Shown here piece by piece: positions 8,943 to 18,666 of a DNA stretch of 64,000 nucleotides (within the stretch, counting starts at the first letter, position 1; each line of letters opens with the position of its first letter). This DNA comes from an uncultured Lachnospiraceae bacterium. GTDB taxonomy: Bacteria; Bacillota; Clostridia; Lachnospirales; Lachnospiraceae. Below the pieces are notes generated by a model. It had not been told where the DNA came from and did not search any database. It worked only from the letters and a program-made list of their open reading frames with translations. The stretch spans positions 1 through 64,000 of the forward strand of contig CAKRHW010000007.1 of assembly GCA_934339365.1 (NCBI GenBank), given 5' to 3'. Both the position numbers and the translations under genes were made by a program.

Positions 8943-10343
8943 TTAACCGACAATGACTTTCTTTTCCGGCAATTCTCTCTTATGATAATTGCCATCTTTT
9001 CTTTTCATGGAAAATGCCATTGCCATTGTAATCGGTCCGATTCTTCCTATAAACATCATAAATATAATCACTATTTTTCCAAAACAATCTAGTAATGCGG
9101 TTGCACCTCTCGTCAGTCCAACCGTTCCAATTGCAGAGGCCGCTTCAAATACAATACTTCCTAACGGAATCTTTTGTGTTGCTGAAAGTAAAAAGATGCC
9201 TCCGTACATCAGCAAAATAAAAATACCTGCCACAGCCATTCCTGTCTTTACATTATCCGATCCAATCTTGCGGTCAAATACTTCCGTATCTTTTTTTCCC
9301 TGAATGGTACACTTCATACTGACATAAATCATGCCGACTGTCGTTGTCTTGATTCCACCTGCTGTTCCAATCGGAGAACCTCCAATCATCATAAGAATGA
9401 CTAATATTAACAGCGTGGCATTTCTAAAATTCTGTTGTGGAATCATTGCAAAACCAGCCGTTCTTGTAGTAACAGATTCAAATAAAGATGCCATACATTT
9501 ATCCCAGACAGGAAGGTTTCCAATGGTATCTGGATTTTGAAATTCTGAAATAAAAATAATGACTGCACCACCAAATATTAAAATCAGTGATGTAACAATG
9601 GCAAGTTTAGAATGCAAAGTCAGTCTTTTTGCCATGCCATGATATTGTCCATTCTTCTTTGCTTCCTTTAAGACTCTCTTTACATCCCACCATACGACAA
9701 ATCCGATTCCACCCATAATAATCAAAAACATGGTTGTCAGATTCATCAATACACTTGAACTGTATGGGATAAAGCTCTCATCTCCAATCAGATCAATTCC
9801 GGCATTACAAAAAGCAGAAACTGCATGGAAAATAGCATATAAAATTCCTTTTCCCACTCCATACTGCGGAACAAACTGAAAGGCATATAATACTGCTCCG
9901 ATTCCTTCCACTAACAAAGTACCCTTAATAATTTTAATGGTCAGCTTAACTAACCCTTGTAAAGAATCCATGTTATAGGCTTCCTGAAGCATCATTCGTT
10001 CTTTTAATGTAATTCGCTTTCCAATCATGATAAAGAAACCAATCGAAACCGAGATAACGCCCAGTCCGCCAATCTGAATTAATATCAAAATGACTACTTT
10101 GCCAAATACACTCCAGTATGCATAGGTCGGGACAACCGTAAGTCCTGTCACACAGACCGAAGTTGTCGCCGTAAATAATGCGTCGACAAAAGAAGTCCAT
10201 TCTCCTTTTGCAGACGAAACCGGAAGACACAAAAAAAATGTTCCAAGTAAAACCAGAAATAAGAAACCGGCTATCATAATACGTGGTGTGTCAAGTTTTC
10301 CAATCTTTCTTTTTTTTATTACTGTCTCCTCACCTATTCTCAT
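8943..10343 (-). CDS. ktrB: Ktr/Trk potassium transporter membrane subunit
   Basis: Potassium-translocating channel-like subunit of 466 residues with about ten hydrophobic segments forming four M1-P-M2 repeats. The filter regions are visible as TATTSVCVTGLTV, AFCNAGIDL, VTTRTAGFAM and SAIGTVGLTRG, each carrying the conserved selectivity glycine. A basic N-terminus (IKKRKIGK) precedes the first helix. It begins one base after the dnaE stop codon and precedes ktrA. Confidence 0.94.
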   Translation of the reverse strand: MRIGEETVIKKRKIGKLDTPRIMIAGFLFLVLLGTFFLCLPVSSAKGEWTSFVDALFTATTSVCVTGLTVVPTYAYWSVFGKVVILILIQIGGLGVISVSIGFFIMIGKRITLKERMMLQEAYNMDSLQGLVKLTIKIIKGTLLVEGIGAVLYAFQFVPQYGVGKGILYAIFHAVSAFCNAGIDLIGDESFIPYSSSVLMNLTTMFLIIMGGIGFVVWWDVKRVLKEAKKNGQYHGMAKRLTLHSKLAIVTSLILIFGGAVIIFISEFQNPDTIGNLPVWDKCMASLFESVTTRTAGFAMIPQQNFRNATLLILVILMMIGGSPIGTAGGIKTTTVGMIYVSMKCTIQGKKDTEVFDRKIGSDNVKTGMAVAGIFILLMYGGIFLLSATQKIPLGSIVFEAASAIGTVGLTRGATALLDCFGKIVIIFMMFIGRIGPITMAMAFSMKRKDGNYHKRELPEKKVIVG

Positions 10344-10344
10344 A

Positions 10345-13300
10345 TCATCGAATCCCTTTCTCTACGATTTTCACATTTTCTTCTCCATAAATCTTCCTCA
10401 AAAATGCCAGTGCCTCATCTGTCACTTCAATTCCCTGATTGGGTGGAAGTTTTTTCTGCATTTTTTCCTTTGCAACATACAAAACCACTTCACTTCTTCC
10501 ATCATATTTTGACAGATTCTTCATCAGTTCATCTTTCCCTGCTGTATAACTTTCCATGTTATCAAACCGAATCCAGACCTGCGTCGGGCACTGTTGAAAT
10601 GAAATAATTTCCTCACAAAATACCTTTCCATTCGCCTCTTCTTCTAGTGATACGGTTCCTTTAATAAATACCTTATTATCCTCTTTGATAAAGTCACGAT
10701 ATTTTGCATATGCTTTTGAAAATACAATAACTTCTACCGTTCCAACCATATCTTCAATGGTTAAAAATGCCATCAGCTGATTGTATTTTGTTGTCTTGAC
10801 CGAGATATTTGTAATCATTCCACCAATGATAACACGCTGCTTATCCTTTAATTTCGTGACACCAGCTTCATTGGCTTCAAAATCAGTAGTCAGATTGGTA
10901 ATGCTTTTCTTCATTTTTTGTGCATACTCTTCTAATGGATGCCCTGTAATATAAACACCGAGTACTTCTTTTTCTAATGATAACAATACTTCTTTTGGAT
11001 ATTCGCCTACATTTGGAAGCTGAATCTCAAACTGTTTCTTTTCCTCTTCTCCGCCAAAATCTAAAAATGACATCTGGCTATAAGACATGGAGGCAGGCTG
11101 ACTTTCTTCCTTGTCAAATCCATCCATGGTAATCTCTCCTGAAATAGCATCCTTTTTTCCTGCACTGATGCTTGCTAAAAACTTCGGATATACCATCATA
11201 TTCTGTTTTCTGCTTCCCTCAAAAGAATCAAATGCTCCTGCCTTAATAAAGTTCTCAATGGCACGTTTATTTACATCTAATCCCGCAGTCCGCGTAATAA
11301 AATCCTGTAAATTCTTATATTTTCCTCTTGCATTTCGTTCTGCAATAATTCCGTCAATCACAGCTCCGCCAATACTTTTAATTGCTGAAAGTGCATAACA
11401 GATTGCGTTTCCCGAAACGGAAAAAGTTCTTTGTCCTTCATTGATATCCGGTGGAAGTACCTTAATTCCCATATTTCTACAAGTCAGGATATACTCTGAT
11501 ACTTTCGAAGTATTATCAATCACACTTGTCATTAAAGCTGCCATAAATTCTACCGGATAATAATATTTTAAATACGCAGTCTGATAAGAAACAACTGCAT
11601 AACAGGCTGCATGGGATTTATTAAATGCATATTTTGCAAAATCAATCATGTCATCATAGATTTTATTTGCAACTTTCTCATCGATGCCCCGTTTTAAACA
11701 GCCATCAATTCCATCTTTTTCATTTCCATAAACAAAGTTCTTTCGCTCTTCTTCCATGACTTTTAATTTCTTTTTACTCATGGCTCTTCGAAGCAAATCA
11801 CTTCGTCCAAGTGTAAATCCTCCAAGATCACGAACAATCTGCATAACCTGCTCCTGGTATACAATACAGCCATATGTGGGTTCTAGAATTGGTTTTAATT
11901 CTTTGCAGTCATACGTAATCTGATCTGGATGATTTTTCCCTTTTAAATATTTCGGAATAAAATCCATCGGTCCCGGACGATATAAAGAAATTCCGGCTAT
12001 GATATCCTCTAAACATTCCGGTTTCAATTCTTTCATGAAGTTTTTCATCCCGGCACTTTCAAGCTGAAAGACTCCTTCTGTCTTTCCCGTTCCAATGGAT
12101 GCTAATACTTTCTTATCATTATAATCCATCGTATGCGTATCAATTTCCACTCCATGATTCTGCTTTACAAATTGTATGGCATTCTGAATAACGGTTAAAG
12201 TACGAAGACCTAAAAAGTCCATCTTCAAAAGTCCTAATTCCTCAAGAGTGGTCATAATATACTGCGTCGTAACAGCTCCATCTCCACCTCTCGAAAGTGG
12301 AACAAATTCATCTACTGGTTTTTGACAGATTACAACTCCGGCTGCATGAATCGAAGTATGTCTTGGAAGTCCTTCTAGACGTTTGCAAATATCAATCAGT
12401 TCATGCACTTCTTCATCCGTTTCATAAACCGTTCGAAATTCCGGATTTTGTTTCAATGCTTTATCTATCGTAATTCCAAGATCTGTCGGTATCATTTTTG
12501 CAATTGTATCCACTCTGGCATATGGCATATCTAACACTCGTCCTACATCACGAATGACACCACGTGCTGCTAAAGTTCCAAATGTTACAATCTGGGCAAC
12601 GCAGTCTTTTCCATATTTGCGCACCACATAATCAATCACTTCCTGTCGTCTCTCGTAACAGAAATCGACGTCAATATCGGGCATGGAAACACGTTCCGGA
12701 TTCAAAAAACGTTCAAACAGAAGCTGGTAACGAATAGGGTCAATATCCGTAATTGCCAATGTATAAGCCACGATAGAACCCGCTGCCGAACCTCTTCCCG
12801 GACCAACGGCAATTCCATGACTCTTTGCATAATTAATAAAATCCCAGACAATTAAAAAATAATCCACATATCCCATATTTTTAATGGTATTTAATTCATA
12901 GTCGAGACGGTCTTCTAATTTTTTTGTCACCTGTTTATATCTTTTCTTTAGTCCTTCCCGACACAGATGATTCAGATATTCCCATGATGTAAAGCCTTCC
13001 GGAACATCGTATCTTGGAAGTTTTGTCACACCAAATTCAATCTCAACATTACATCTTTCTGCAATCTTTCCTGTATTATCAATAGCCTCCTGCGCAAATG
13101 GAAATAACTCTCGCATCTCCTGTTCTGACTTTAAATAATACTGTCCGCCTTCATACCGCATACGGTCTTCATCCTGCACCTTTTTCCTGGTCTGGATACA
13201 CAGTAAAATATCATGTGCATTGGCATCTTCCGCATACGTATAGTGAACATCATTCGTTGCTACCAATGGGATTTCTAACTGTCTGCTCATCGTCAATAGT

Positions 13301-13866
13301 TGTCCATTTACCAGATGCTGCTCCTCGATTCCATGATCCTGCAATTCCAGGAAAAAATTACCTTTGCCAAAAATCTCTTCATATCTTTTTGCTGCAGCAA
13401 CTGCCTCGTCGTACATGCCTCGTACCAGATTCTTCTGTACCTCTCCTGCCAGACAGGCACTTAATGCAATAATGCCTTCATGATACTGTTCTAAAAGTTC
13501 TAAATCTACTCTCGGCTTGTAATAATAGCCATCAATAAAACCTTTCGATACAATCTTCATAAGATTGGCATATCCCTGATTATTTTCTGCTAATAATACC
13601 AGATGATAATAACGGTCTTCCGATGTACCTGCCTCTTTCTCAAATCTGCTTCCCGGAGCAACATAAACCTCACACCCAATAATTGGTTTCACTCCTGCTT
13701 CTTTTGCAGCACGATAAAAATCAATCACACCATACATGACACCATGGTCTGTAATGGCTAAACTATTCATCCCCAGTTCCTTTGCTCTGGCTGTAATTTC
13801 TTTAATTTTACTTGAGCCATCTAACAGACTATATTCTGTATGGACATGTAAATGTGTAAAACTCAT
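10345..13866 (-). CDS. dnaE: DNA polymerase III alpha subunit, DnaE type
   Basis: Replicative DNA polymerase of 1173 residues. Domains in order: PHP domain (1-200, HLHVHTEYSLLDG), polymerase palm with catalytic aspartates in MPDIDVDFC (near residue 400), fingers, a tandem helix-hairpin-helix region, and an OB fold (near 1010, VIIGGMITNISVKTTK). In Firmicutes with PolC, DnaE makes the initial primer extension. It overlaps no gene but abuts ktrB closely. ATG start. Confidence 0.97.
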   Translation of the reverse strand: MSFTHLHVHTEYSLLDGSSKIKEITARAKELGMNSLAITDHGVMYGVIDFYRAAKEAGVKPIIGCEVYVAPGSRFEKEAGTSEDRYYHLVLLAENNQGYANLMKIVSKGFIDGYYYKPRVDLELLEQYHEGIIALSACLAGEVQKNLVRGMYDEAVAAAKRYEEIFGKGNFFLELQDHGIEEQHLVNGQLLTMSRQLEIPLVATNDVHYTYAEDANAHDILLCIQTRKKVQDEDRMRYEGGQYYLKSEQEMRELFPFAQEAIDNTGKIAERCNVEIEFGVTKLPRYDVPEGFTSWEYLNHLCREGLKKRYKQVTKKLEDRLDYELNTIKNMGYVDYFLIVWDFINYAKSHGIAVGPGRGSAAGSIVAYTLAITDIDPIRYQLLFERFLNPERVSMPDIDVDFCYERRQEVIDYVVRKYGKDCVAQIVTFGTLAARGVIRDVGRVLDMPYARVDTIAKMIPTDLGITIDKALKQNPEFRTVYETDEEVHELIDICKRLEGLPRHTSIHAAGVVICQKPVDEFVPLSRGGDGAVTTQYIMTTLEELGLLKMDFLGLRTLTVIQNAIQFVKQNHGVEIDTHTMDYNDKKVLASIGTGKTEGVFQLESAGMKNFMKELKPECLEDIIAGISLYRPGPMDFIPKYLKGKNHPDQITYDCKELKPILEPTYGCIVYQEQVMQIVRDLGGFTLGRSDLLRRAMSKKKLKVMEEERKNFVYGNEKDGIDGCLKRGIDEKVANKIYDDMIDFAKYAFNKSHAACYAVVSYQTAYLKYYYPVEFMAALMTSVIDNTSKVSEYILTCRNMGIKVLPPDINEGQRTFSVSGNAICYALSAIKSIGGAVIDGIIAERNARGKYKNLQDFITRTAGLDVNKRAIENFIKAGAFDSFEGSRKQNMMVYPKFLASISAGKKDAISGEITMDGFDKEESQPASMSYSQMSFLDFGGEEEKKQFEIQLPNVGEYPKEVLLSLEKEVLGVYITGHPLEEYAQKMKKSITNLTTDFEANEAGVTKLKDKQRVIIGGMITNISVKTTKYNQLMAFLTIEDMVGTVEVIVFSKAYAKYRDFIKEDNKVFIKGTVSLEEEANGKVFCEEIISFQQCPTQVWIRFDNMESYTAGKDELMKNLSKYDGRSEVVLYVAKEKMQKKLPPNQGIEVTDEALAFLRKIYGEENVKIVEKGIR

Positions 13867-13896
13867 TCTTTTTCTCCTACGCCTCTAAGCTACTAC

Positions 13897-13926
13897 GGAA
13901 AAAGCTGGCATTTCGCCAGCTTTTCC
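13897..13926 (-). terminator. Intrinsic terminator after the crh-like gene
   Basis: An 8-bp stem (AAGCTGGC / GCCAGCTT) with a 5-base loop, followed on the minus strand by TTTTTCC. It separates the rapZ-whiA-crh cluster from dnaE. Confidence 0.8.
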
Positions 13927-13955
13927 TATTTTGGTTATAACAAAAAACACGCTAT

Positions 13956-14213
13956 CTATTGTTTGTTCCCTAAATATTCCTCTATGCTCTTCATTGCTTC
14001 TTCTTCATCTGGTCCGTCCGCTGTAATTGCAACGCTCTCTCCTGCTGCAAGTCCTAATGTCATCATACCCATGATGCTCTTTGCATTTACCTTCTTGTTA
14101 TCATATTCTACATAAATGTTACTGTCATACTTACTTGCAACCTGTACAAAAACCGCAACCGGTCTTGCCTCTAATCCTGTCTTAATCTCAATAGTAATGT
14201 TCTTCGTTATCAT
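13956..14213 (-). CDS. crh: HPr-like protein of Crh type (His15 replaced by Glu)
   Basis: An 85-residue HPr fold. The active-site motif normally reads GIHARPA; here it is GLEARPV, so the phosphoryl-accepting His15 is Glu. Ser46 is present in the NAKSIMGMM motif, the target of HPr kinase. Known Bacillus Crh likewise lacks His15 (Gln there) and acts as a catabolite-repression cofactor with CcpA. The position after rapZ and whiA matches the Bacillus yvcJ-yvcK-whiA-crh neighbourhood. It is therefore probably a regulator, not a PTS phosphocarrier; hprK lies 4 kb away. Confidence 0.82.
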   Translation of the reverse strand: MITKNITIEIKTGLEARPVAVFVQVASKYDSNIYVEYDNKKVNAKSIMGMMTLGLAAGESVAITADGPDEEEAMKSIEEYLGNKQ

Positions 14214-14238
14214 ATTTTCCTCCTATATTGTAAATACT

Positions 14239-15195
14239 TTAAAATTGATTCCTGCTTCTTATATCGCCCGCGATCTCACTCAACCGCCTTAAACGATGAT
14301 TCACGCCAGACTTTCCAACCGGTGGATTTAAAATCTTTCCCAATTCCACTAGTGATGCTTCCGGGTTCTCTAATCGTATCTCTGCCATCTGCCTCAAATT
14401 CTCAGGAAGACTCTGCAGACCTCTGTACTGTTCAATCATACGAATATCTTCTATCTGCTTATATGCTGTCTTCACAGTTTTATTCAGATTAGCCGTCTCA
14501 CAATTTACCTTTCGATTCACGCTATTTCTCATGTCCTTCAAAATACGTATATTCTCGAGCTTCATTAATGCAACAGGTGCTTCCATCAGACTCAGTATGT
14601 TCACGATTGCATCGCCTTCTTTTATATATACCACAAAATGCTTCTTCCGTTCAACTATTTTTGCATCTAATTGAAAATGTAGCATCAAAGCCTGTAGTTG
14701 TAAAGCCTTAGGCATCGTTGCACAACTAATCTCAAAATGATAAAAGCGGTTCGGATCTGTAATAGAGCCTGCTGCTAAAAATGCACCTCTTAAGTACGCT
14801 TTCTTGCAACAATCCTTCATTAAAATTAACTGATTAGTTACAGAAAGCTTTTCGCCTAACTCACCATTCTCATCCATAAGCTTCACCGCCTGAATCAGCC
14901 GAAGTGCATCCTCATGATCCTTAACCACTATAGTATATGTTCTTGCCTTCTTTATATATGCATGATATCGAATTGAAATTTCCGTATCTATATTAAATGT
15001 TTTTTTCAGTAATGTAAAGTATTTTCTTGCAACTGGCAGATTTTCTGTACTGATTCGGATTGCATAACGGTCAAACTGTGAAACTACGATATGTCCACAC
15101 ATGCTCATAATTGCAGCTATCTCCGCTATATTACAGTGTCTGCTTTTGCTATAGCGGCCAGACAGTTCTTCTTTCACTTCACTTGAAAATGACAT
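14239..15195 (-). CDS. whiA: DNA-binding protein WhiA
   Basis: A 318-residue protein with an N-terminal degenerate LAGLIDADG homing-endonuclease fold (about 1-200, including the YLRGAFLAAGSITDPN repeat) and a C-terminal helix-turn-helix (about 265-310, LVELGKILNPPVGKSGVNHR). Family members influence cell division and sporulation genes. It lies 7 bases downstream of rapZ and 25 bases upstream of the crh-like gene. Confidence 0.95.
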   Translation of the reverse strand: MSFSSEVKEELSGRYSKSRHCNIAEIAAIMSMCGHIVVSQFDRYAIRISTENLPVARKYFTLLKKTFNIDTEISIRYHAYIKKARTYTIVVKDHEDALRLIQAVKLMDENGELGEKLSVTNQLILMKDCCKKAYLRGAFLAAGSITDPNRFYHFEISCATMPKALQLQALMLHFQLDAKIVERKKHFVVYIKEGDAIVNILSLMEAPVALMKLENIRILKDMRNSVNRKVNCETANLNKTVKTAYKQIEDIRMIEQYRGLQSLPENLRQMAEIRLENPEASLVELGKILNPPVGKSGVNHRLRRLSEIAGDIRSRNQF

Positions 15196-15202
15196 GTTAC
15201 TC

Positions 15203-16063
15203 TTATCCTTTCAATACATCTCTGTGTTCAATCTTCAGTCCGTATCCTTCTTTTCCCTGAAGATGCTCATATAACCGATTCGCCATCGTAACAGAACGAT
15301 GCTTGCCACCTGTACAGCCAATCGCAATTACAAGCTGATTCTTGCCTTCTATAATATAATTCGGAATCAAAAAATCAATCATGTCTTTTAATTTTTTATC
15401 AAATTCCTTAGACACTTCACTATTCATGACATATTCCCTGACATCCTGATCATTTCCGGTCTTATGCTTAAGTTCCGGTACATAATACGGATTCGGCATA
15501 AAACGTACATCAAATACCAGATCTGCATCACTTGGCAGTCCATATTTAAATCCAAATGACATAACTGTAACAAAAATATTCTTAAAATTCTTATCATAAA
15601 TAAAAATCTTCTCAATCTCTGCACGAAGCTCTTTGATTAACATCTTGCTGGTATCAATAATGTAATCCGCCTGCTCTCTTAAATAAACAAGTGCCTTACG
15701 TTCTTCCTTGATTCCTTCATCCACACGCTCTCCCCGCGCCAAAGGATGGGAACGTCTCGTCTCTTTATAACGGTGAATCAGAACCTGATTACTGGCATCT
15801 AAAAACAAAATCTCATATTCGTAATGATTCTGTTTCATGAATTTTAACACTTCATCCATGTTCTTCAGTCTAGAACCACTTCGGACATCCACACCAATTG
15901 CCACACGCTTCACATCTCCATTCGGTGCAAAAGTAAGTTCCGCAAATTTGCCCATTAACTTGACCGGCAAATTATCTACACAGAAATATCCTAAATCTTC
16001 AAATATCTTAAGTGCAGAACTCCTCCCTGCACCAGACATACCTGTTACAATTACGAATTTCAT
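15203..16063 (-). CDS. rapZ: RNase adapter / nucleotide-binding protein RapZ (YvcJ)
   Basis: A 286-residue P-loop protein with Walker A TGMSGAGRSSA at residues 7-17 and a conserved C-terminal GCTGGKHRSV motif near 250. In Enterobacteria it senses glucosamine-6-phosphate and directs RNase E to GlmZ; the Firmicutes homologue YvcJ binds and hydrolyses nucleotides and has roles in competence. First gene of the rapZ-whiA-crh unit. Confidence 0.94.
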   Translation of the reverse strand: MKFVIVTGMSGAGRSSALKIFEDLGYFCVDNLPVKLMGKFAELTFAPNGDVKRVAIGVDVRSGSRLKNMDEVLKFMKQNHYEYEILFLDASNQVLIHRYKETRRSHPLARGERVDEGIKEERKALVYLREQADYIIDTSKMLIKELRAEIEKIFIYDKNFKNIFVTVMSFGFKYGLPSDADLVFDVRFMPNPYYVPELKHKTGNDQDVREYVMNSEVSKEFDKKLKDMIDFLIPNYIIEGKNQLVIAIGCTGGKHRSVTMANRLYEHLQGKEGYGLKIEHRDVLKG

Positions 16064-16136
16064 ATATTTTCTCTCTTTCTTCCTAATCCTGTTCGCCTAC
16101 ATCTATCCTTCAACTCTTACATCCTATTATTTTAAT

Positions 16137-16165
16137 ATTCTACTACATTAGAAATATAAAAACAA
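16137..16165 (-). promoter_or_regulatory. Promoter of rapZ-whiA-crh
   Basis: TTGTTT, 17-bp spacer, TAGAAT on the minus strand, about 75 bases upstream of rapZ. Good consensus match. Confidence 0.6.
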
Positions 16166-16234
16166 GAAGGAACCCCGAACATATTATCACTTTTCCGATT
16201 CCGAATATTCACAGGAGATTCACAACATTCTCCC

Positions 16235-16263
16235 TTGAATTCTTATTTTGAACGTGCTAGACT
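16235..16263 (+). promoter_or_regulatory. Promoter of the padR gene
   Basis: TTGAAT, 17-bp spacer, TAGACT on the plus strand, 42 bases upstream of the ATG. Confidence 0.6.
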
Positions 16264-16305
16264 ACCTATATAAACAAATATATTTTTAAAGGAAGTGAAA
16301 TAAGA

Positions 16306-16671
16306 ATGAATATTAACACCCCAAACCTTAAGGCAATTGGAGCGAATCTAAAAAAGGCCACTGCAGAGATGATTGTTTTGAATCTGATTGCAGCAAAGGA
16401 GGAGACCTATGGTTTTGAGATTGCCAGAACAATGTCAGACCTGACGAACCGTAAATACCATATCGGGGAAGGTTCTACTTATACAATTCTTACACGTTTA
16501 GAAGAAAACGGTTGTATTACTTCCGAGCGACGTACCGTCACCGGCAAGCGTGTTCGTGTCTACTACAAGATTACTGAAAAGGGACGTGACTTTTTAAGAA
16601 GTATGAAAGACGAATATCTCTGTCAGATTGATTTAATTCAAACACTCATTGACTACCCGCAGCAGTATTAA
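16306..16671 (+). CDS. PadR-family transcriptional regulator
   Basis: A 121-residue winged-helix repressor. The helix-turn-helix is at residues 35-65 (YGFEIARTMSDLTNRKYHIGEGSTYTILTRLEE is the family region, here described by its ends YGFEI and TRLEE), followed by the wing (RRTVTGKRVRVYYKITEKG) and a short C-terminal dimerisation helix. It is transcribed alone, between divergent rapZ and convergent murB, so its target is not evident from context. Ribosome binding site AAGGAAG. Confidence 0.9.
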   Translation: MNINTPNLKAIGANLKKATAEMIVLNLIAAKEETYGFEIARTMSDLTNRKYHIGEGSTYTILTRLEENGCITSERRTVTGKRVRVYYKITEKGRDFLRSMKDEYLCQIDLIQTLIDYPQQY

Positions 16672-16686
16672 TTATGAAATATTTTT

Positions 16687-16717
16687 CCCAGGCTCCTAAG
16701 AGCCTGGGATTTTATTT
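16687..16717 (+). terminator. Intrinsic terminator of the padR gene
   Basis: A perfect 9-bp stem (CCCAGGCTC / GAGCCTGGG) with a 4-base loop, followed on the plus strand by ATTTTATTTT. No T-run on the minus strand. Confidence 0.9.
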
Positions 16718-16721
16718 TGTC

Positions 16722-17627
16722 TTATTTTAGTATCTTAACTTCCATCTCTAATCTCACACCGAACTGCTCATATACTTTCTCCTGTACATTCTGAATCAGT
16801 GTAAAAATATCCTGTGCAGTTGCATTTCCTGCATTGATTACAAATCCACTGTGCTTTTCTGATACCTGGGCACCTCCCACACGATATCCTTTTAATCCGG
16901 CATCCTGAATCAGTTTTCCTGCAAAATATCCTTCTGGTCTTTTAAACGTACTGCCGGCACTCGGATATTCTAACGGTTGTTTTTCTCTTCTCCGGCTGTT
17001 AAAATCTCTCATTTTTTCGCGGATATCTTCCTGAATTCCTTCCTGAAATTCCATCTGTGCCTCTAACACAATGAGTCCTTCCTTGGAAATGATACTGCTA
17101 CGATACCCTAACTGCAGCTGTTCTTTCGATAATGTCTGAATCTTTCCATCCTGATCTAATACTGTTGCCTGAACCAGAACGTCTTTCATCTCTCCACCAT
17201 ATGCCCCTGCATTCATCGTTACGGCACCGCCTAAAGTTCCTGGAATTCCTGAGGCAAATTCGAATCCGGCAAGAGAATGTTCTAATGCTTTTGCCGCTAT
17301 CGTAGATAACATTGCACCCGCCTGTGCTGTGATTGTGTGTCCGCAAACCGTAATCTCAGAAAGATTCTTCCATACCTGAATGACGGTTCCTTCGTATCCT
17401 TCATCCGGCACAATTAAATTGCTTCCATTTCCTAAAATATAATACGGTTCCTGTTTGCTTCGAATCAGTGCAATGACTCTTGTTAATTCTTCTATTGAGT
17501 GAGGAATCAGATAATATCGTGCATTTCCTCCCACTTTAAACGAAATATGCTTCTTCATCGGTTCATTTTCCAGCACATTCTCTTTTCCTAGAATCTCCTC
17601 GTATAATTCCTTCACTTTAACCTCCAT
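16722..17627 (-). CDS. murB: UDP-N-acetylmuramate dehydrogenase
   Basis: FAD enzyme that reduces UDP-GlcNAc-enolpyruvate to UDP-MurNAc in peptidoglycan precursor synthesis. The 301-residue type II enzyme has the FAD-binding region ILGNGSNLIV (near 65) and ASGIPGTLGGAVTMNAGAYG (near 125), the YRSS segment that replaces the type I tyrosine loop, the catalytic serine in YPSAGSTFKRP (near 225), and the C-terminal KHSGFVIN. It lies downstream of hprK with a 14-base gap. Confidence 0.96.
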   Translation of the reverse strand: MEVKVKELYEEILGKENVLENEPMKKHISFKVGGNARYYLIPHSIEELTRVIALIRSKQEPYYILGNGSNLIVPDEGYEGTVIQVWKNLSEITVCGHTITAQAGAMLSTIAAKALEHSLAGFEFASGIPGTLGGAVTMNAGAYGGEMKDVLVQATVLDQDGKIQTLSKEQLQLGYRSSIISKEGLIVLEAQMEFQEGIQEDIREKMRDFNSRRREKQPLEYPSAGSTFKRPEGYFAGKLIQDAGLKGYRVGGAQVSEKHSGFVINAGNATAQDIFTLIQNVQEKVYEQFGVRLEMEVKILK

Positions 17628-17641
17628 ACTGTTTCTGTCTC

Positions 17642-18577
17642 TTATTCTTCGTTAAACTGCTTTGCAATATTAGCCTGAACTCTGTTGTAAAGTTCCTGTG
17701 CTGCATTATAGCCCATTAATTTCTGTCTGTGATTTACTGCTGCAGACTCTACAATAATTGCAACATTTCTTCCCGGTCGGATTGGGATATTATGGCAAAT
17801 TACTTTGTTGCCTAAAAATTCTGTATATTGATCCTCTAATCCTAAACGGTCATATTCTTTTTCCTTATCCCAGGATTCTAATTTGATACACATATCAATG
17901 CTAATGGTATCTTTTACACTTTCTACACCAAATAATGTCTTAACATCGATAATACCGATACCACGAAGTTCGATAAAATGTCTGGTAATATCCGGTGCTG
18001 TTCCAATCAGTGTCTCATCGCTGACTCGTTTAATCTCAACCACGTCATCGGTTACCAGACGATGTCCTCGTTTAATCAATTCCAAAGCTGCTTCACTCTT
18101 TCCAATTCCGCTTTCTCCAAGAATCAATACACCTTCTCCATATACATCCATCAATACACCATGAATGGAAATGCAAGGTGCAAGCTGAACATTGAGCCAG
18201 CGAACAAGTTCTGCAATAAATGCAGATGTGGTCTTCTCTGTTGTTAAAACCGGAACTCCATACTTCTTTGCAGAATCAAGCAATGCCTGGTCCGGGGCAA
18301 GATCACGACAATATACAATACAAGGAACCTTGTAAGACATTAACTTGTCATAAATCGGTGCCTTCTGTTCCATACTTAGTCCCTCTAAGAAAGTATATTC
18401 TACATATCCGATTAATTGCACTCTGTCTGAATCAAAATGATCAAAATATCCCGTTAACTGTAACGCAGGACGATTGATATCCGGCTGATGAATCAAAATC
18501 TTTGATGCATCAATCTCAGGTGTTAAATTCTTTAGTCCATAGTTTTCGATAAGTTTTGATACTTTTACTGTTACCAT
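17642..18577 (-). CDS. hprK: HPr(Ser) kinase/phosphorylase
   Basis: Phosphorylates Ser46 of HPr and Crh in response to glycolytic intermediates, the main catabolite-repression switch in Firmicutes. The 311-residue protein has Walker A LGESGIGKSEAALEL near residue 155 and the HPrK signature (IELRGIGIIDVKTLFG, near 203). The crh-like protein encoded 4 kb away is a likely substrate. Operon with murB. Confidence 0.96.
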   Translation of the reverse strand: MVTVKVSKLIENYGLKNLTPEIDASKILIHQPDINRPALQLTGYFDHFDSDRVQLIGYVEYTFLEGLSMEQKAPIYDKLMSYKVPCIVYCRDLAPDQALLDSAKKYGVPVLTTEKTTSAFIAELVRWLNVQLAPCISIHGVLMDVYGEGVLILGESGIGKSEAALELIKRGHRLVTDDVVEIKRVSDETLIGTAPDITRHFIELRGIGIIDVKTLFGVESVKDTISIDMCIKLESWDKEKEYDRLGLEDQYTEFLGNKVICHNIPIRPGRNVAIIVESAAVNHRQKLMGYNAAQELYNRVQANIAKQFNEE

Positions 18578-18636
18578 AAAAACCTCCTCCTATAATCTCG
18601 CAATTCTGCAGATTTTAAATGTCTTTGATACTTCTG

Positions 18637-18665
18637 ATTATATCATAAAAAGGTGCCTGTGACAA
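18637..18665 (-). promoter_or_regulatory. Sigma-A promoter of hprK-murB
   Basis: TTGTCA, 17-bp spacer, TATAAT on the minus strand. Five of six and six of six consensus matches. The -35 box touches the uvrC stop codon. Confidence 0.8.
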
Positions 18666-18666
18666 T

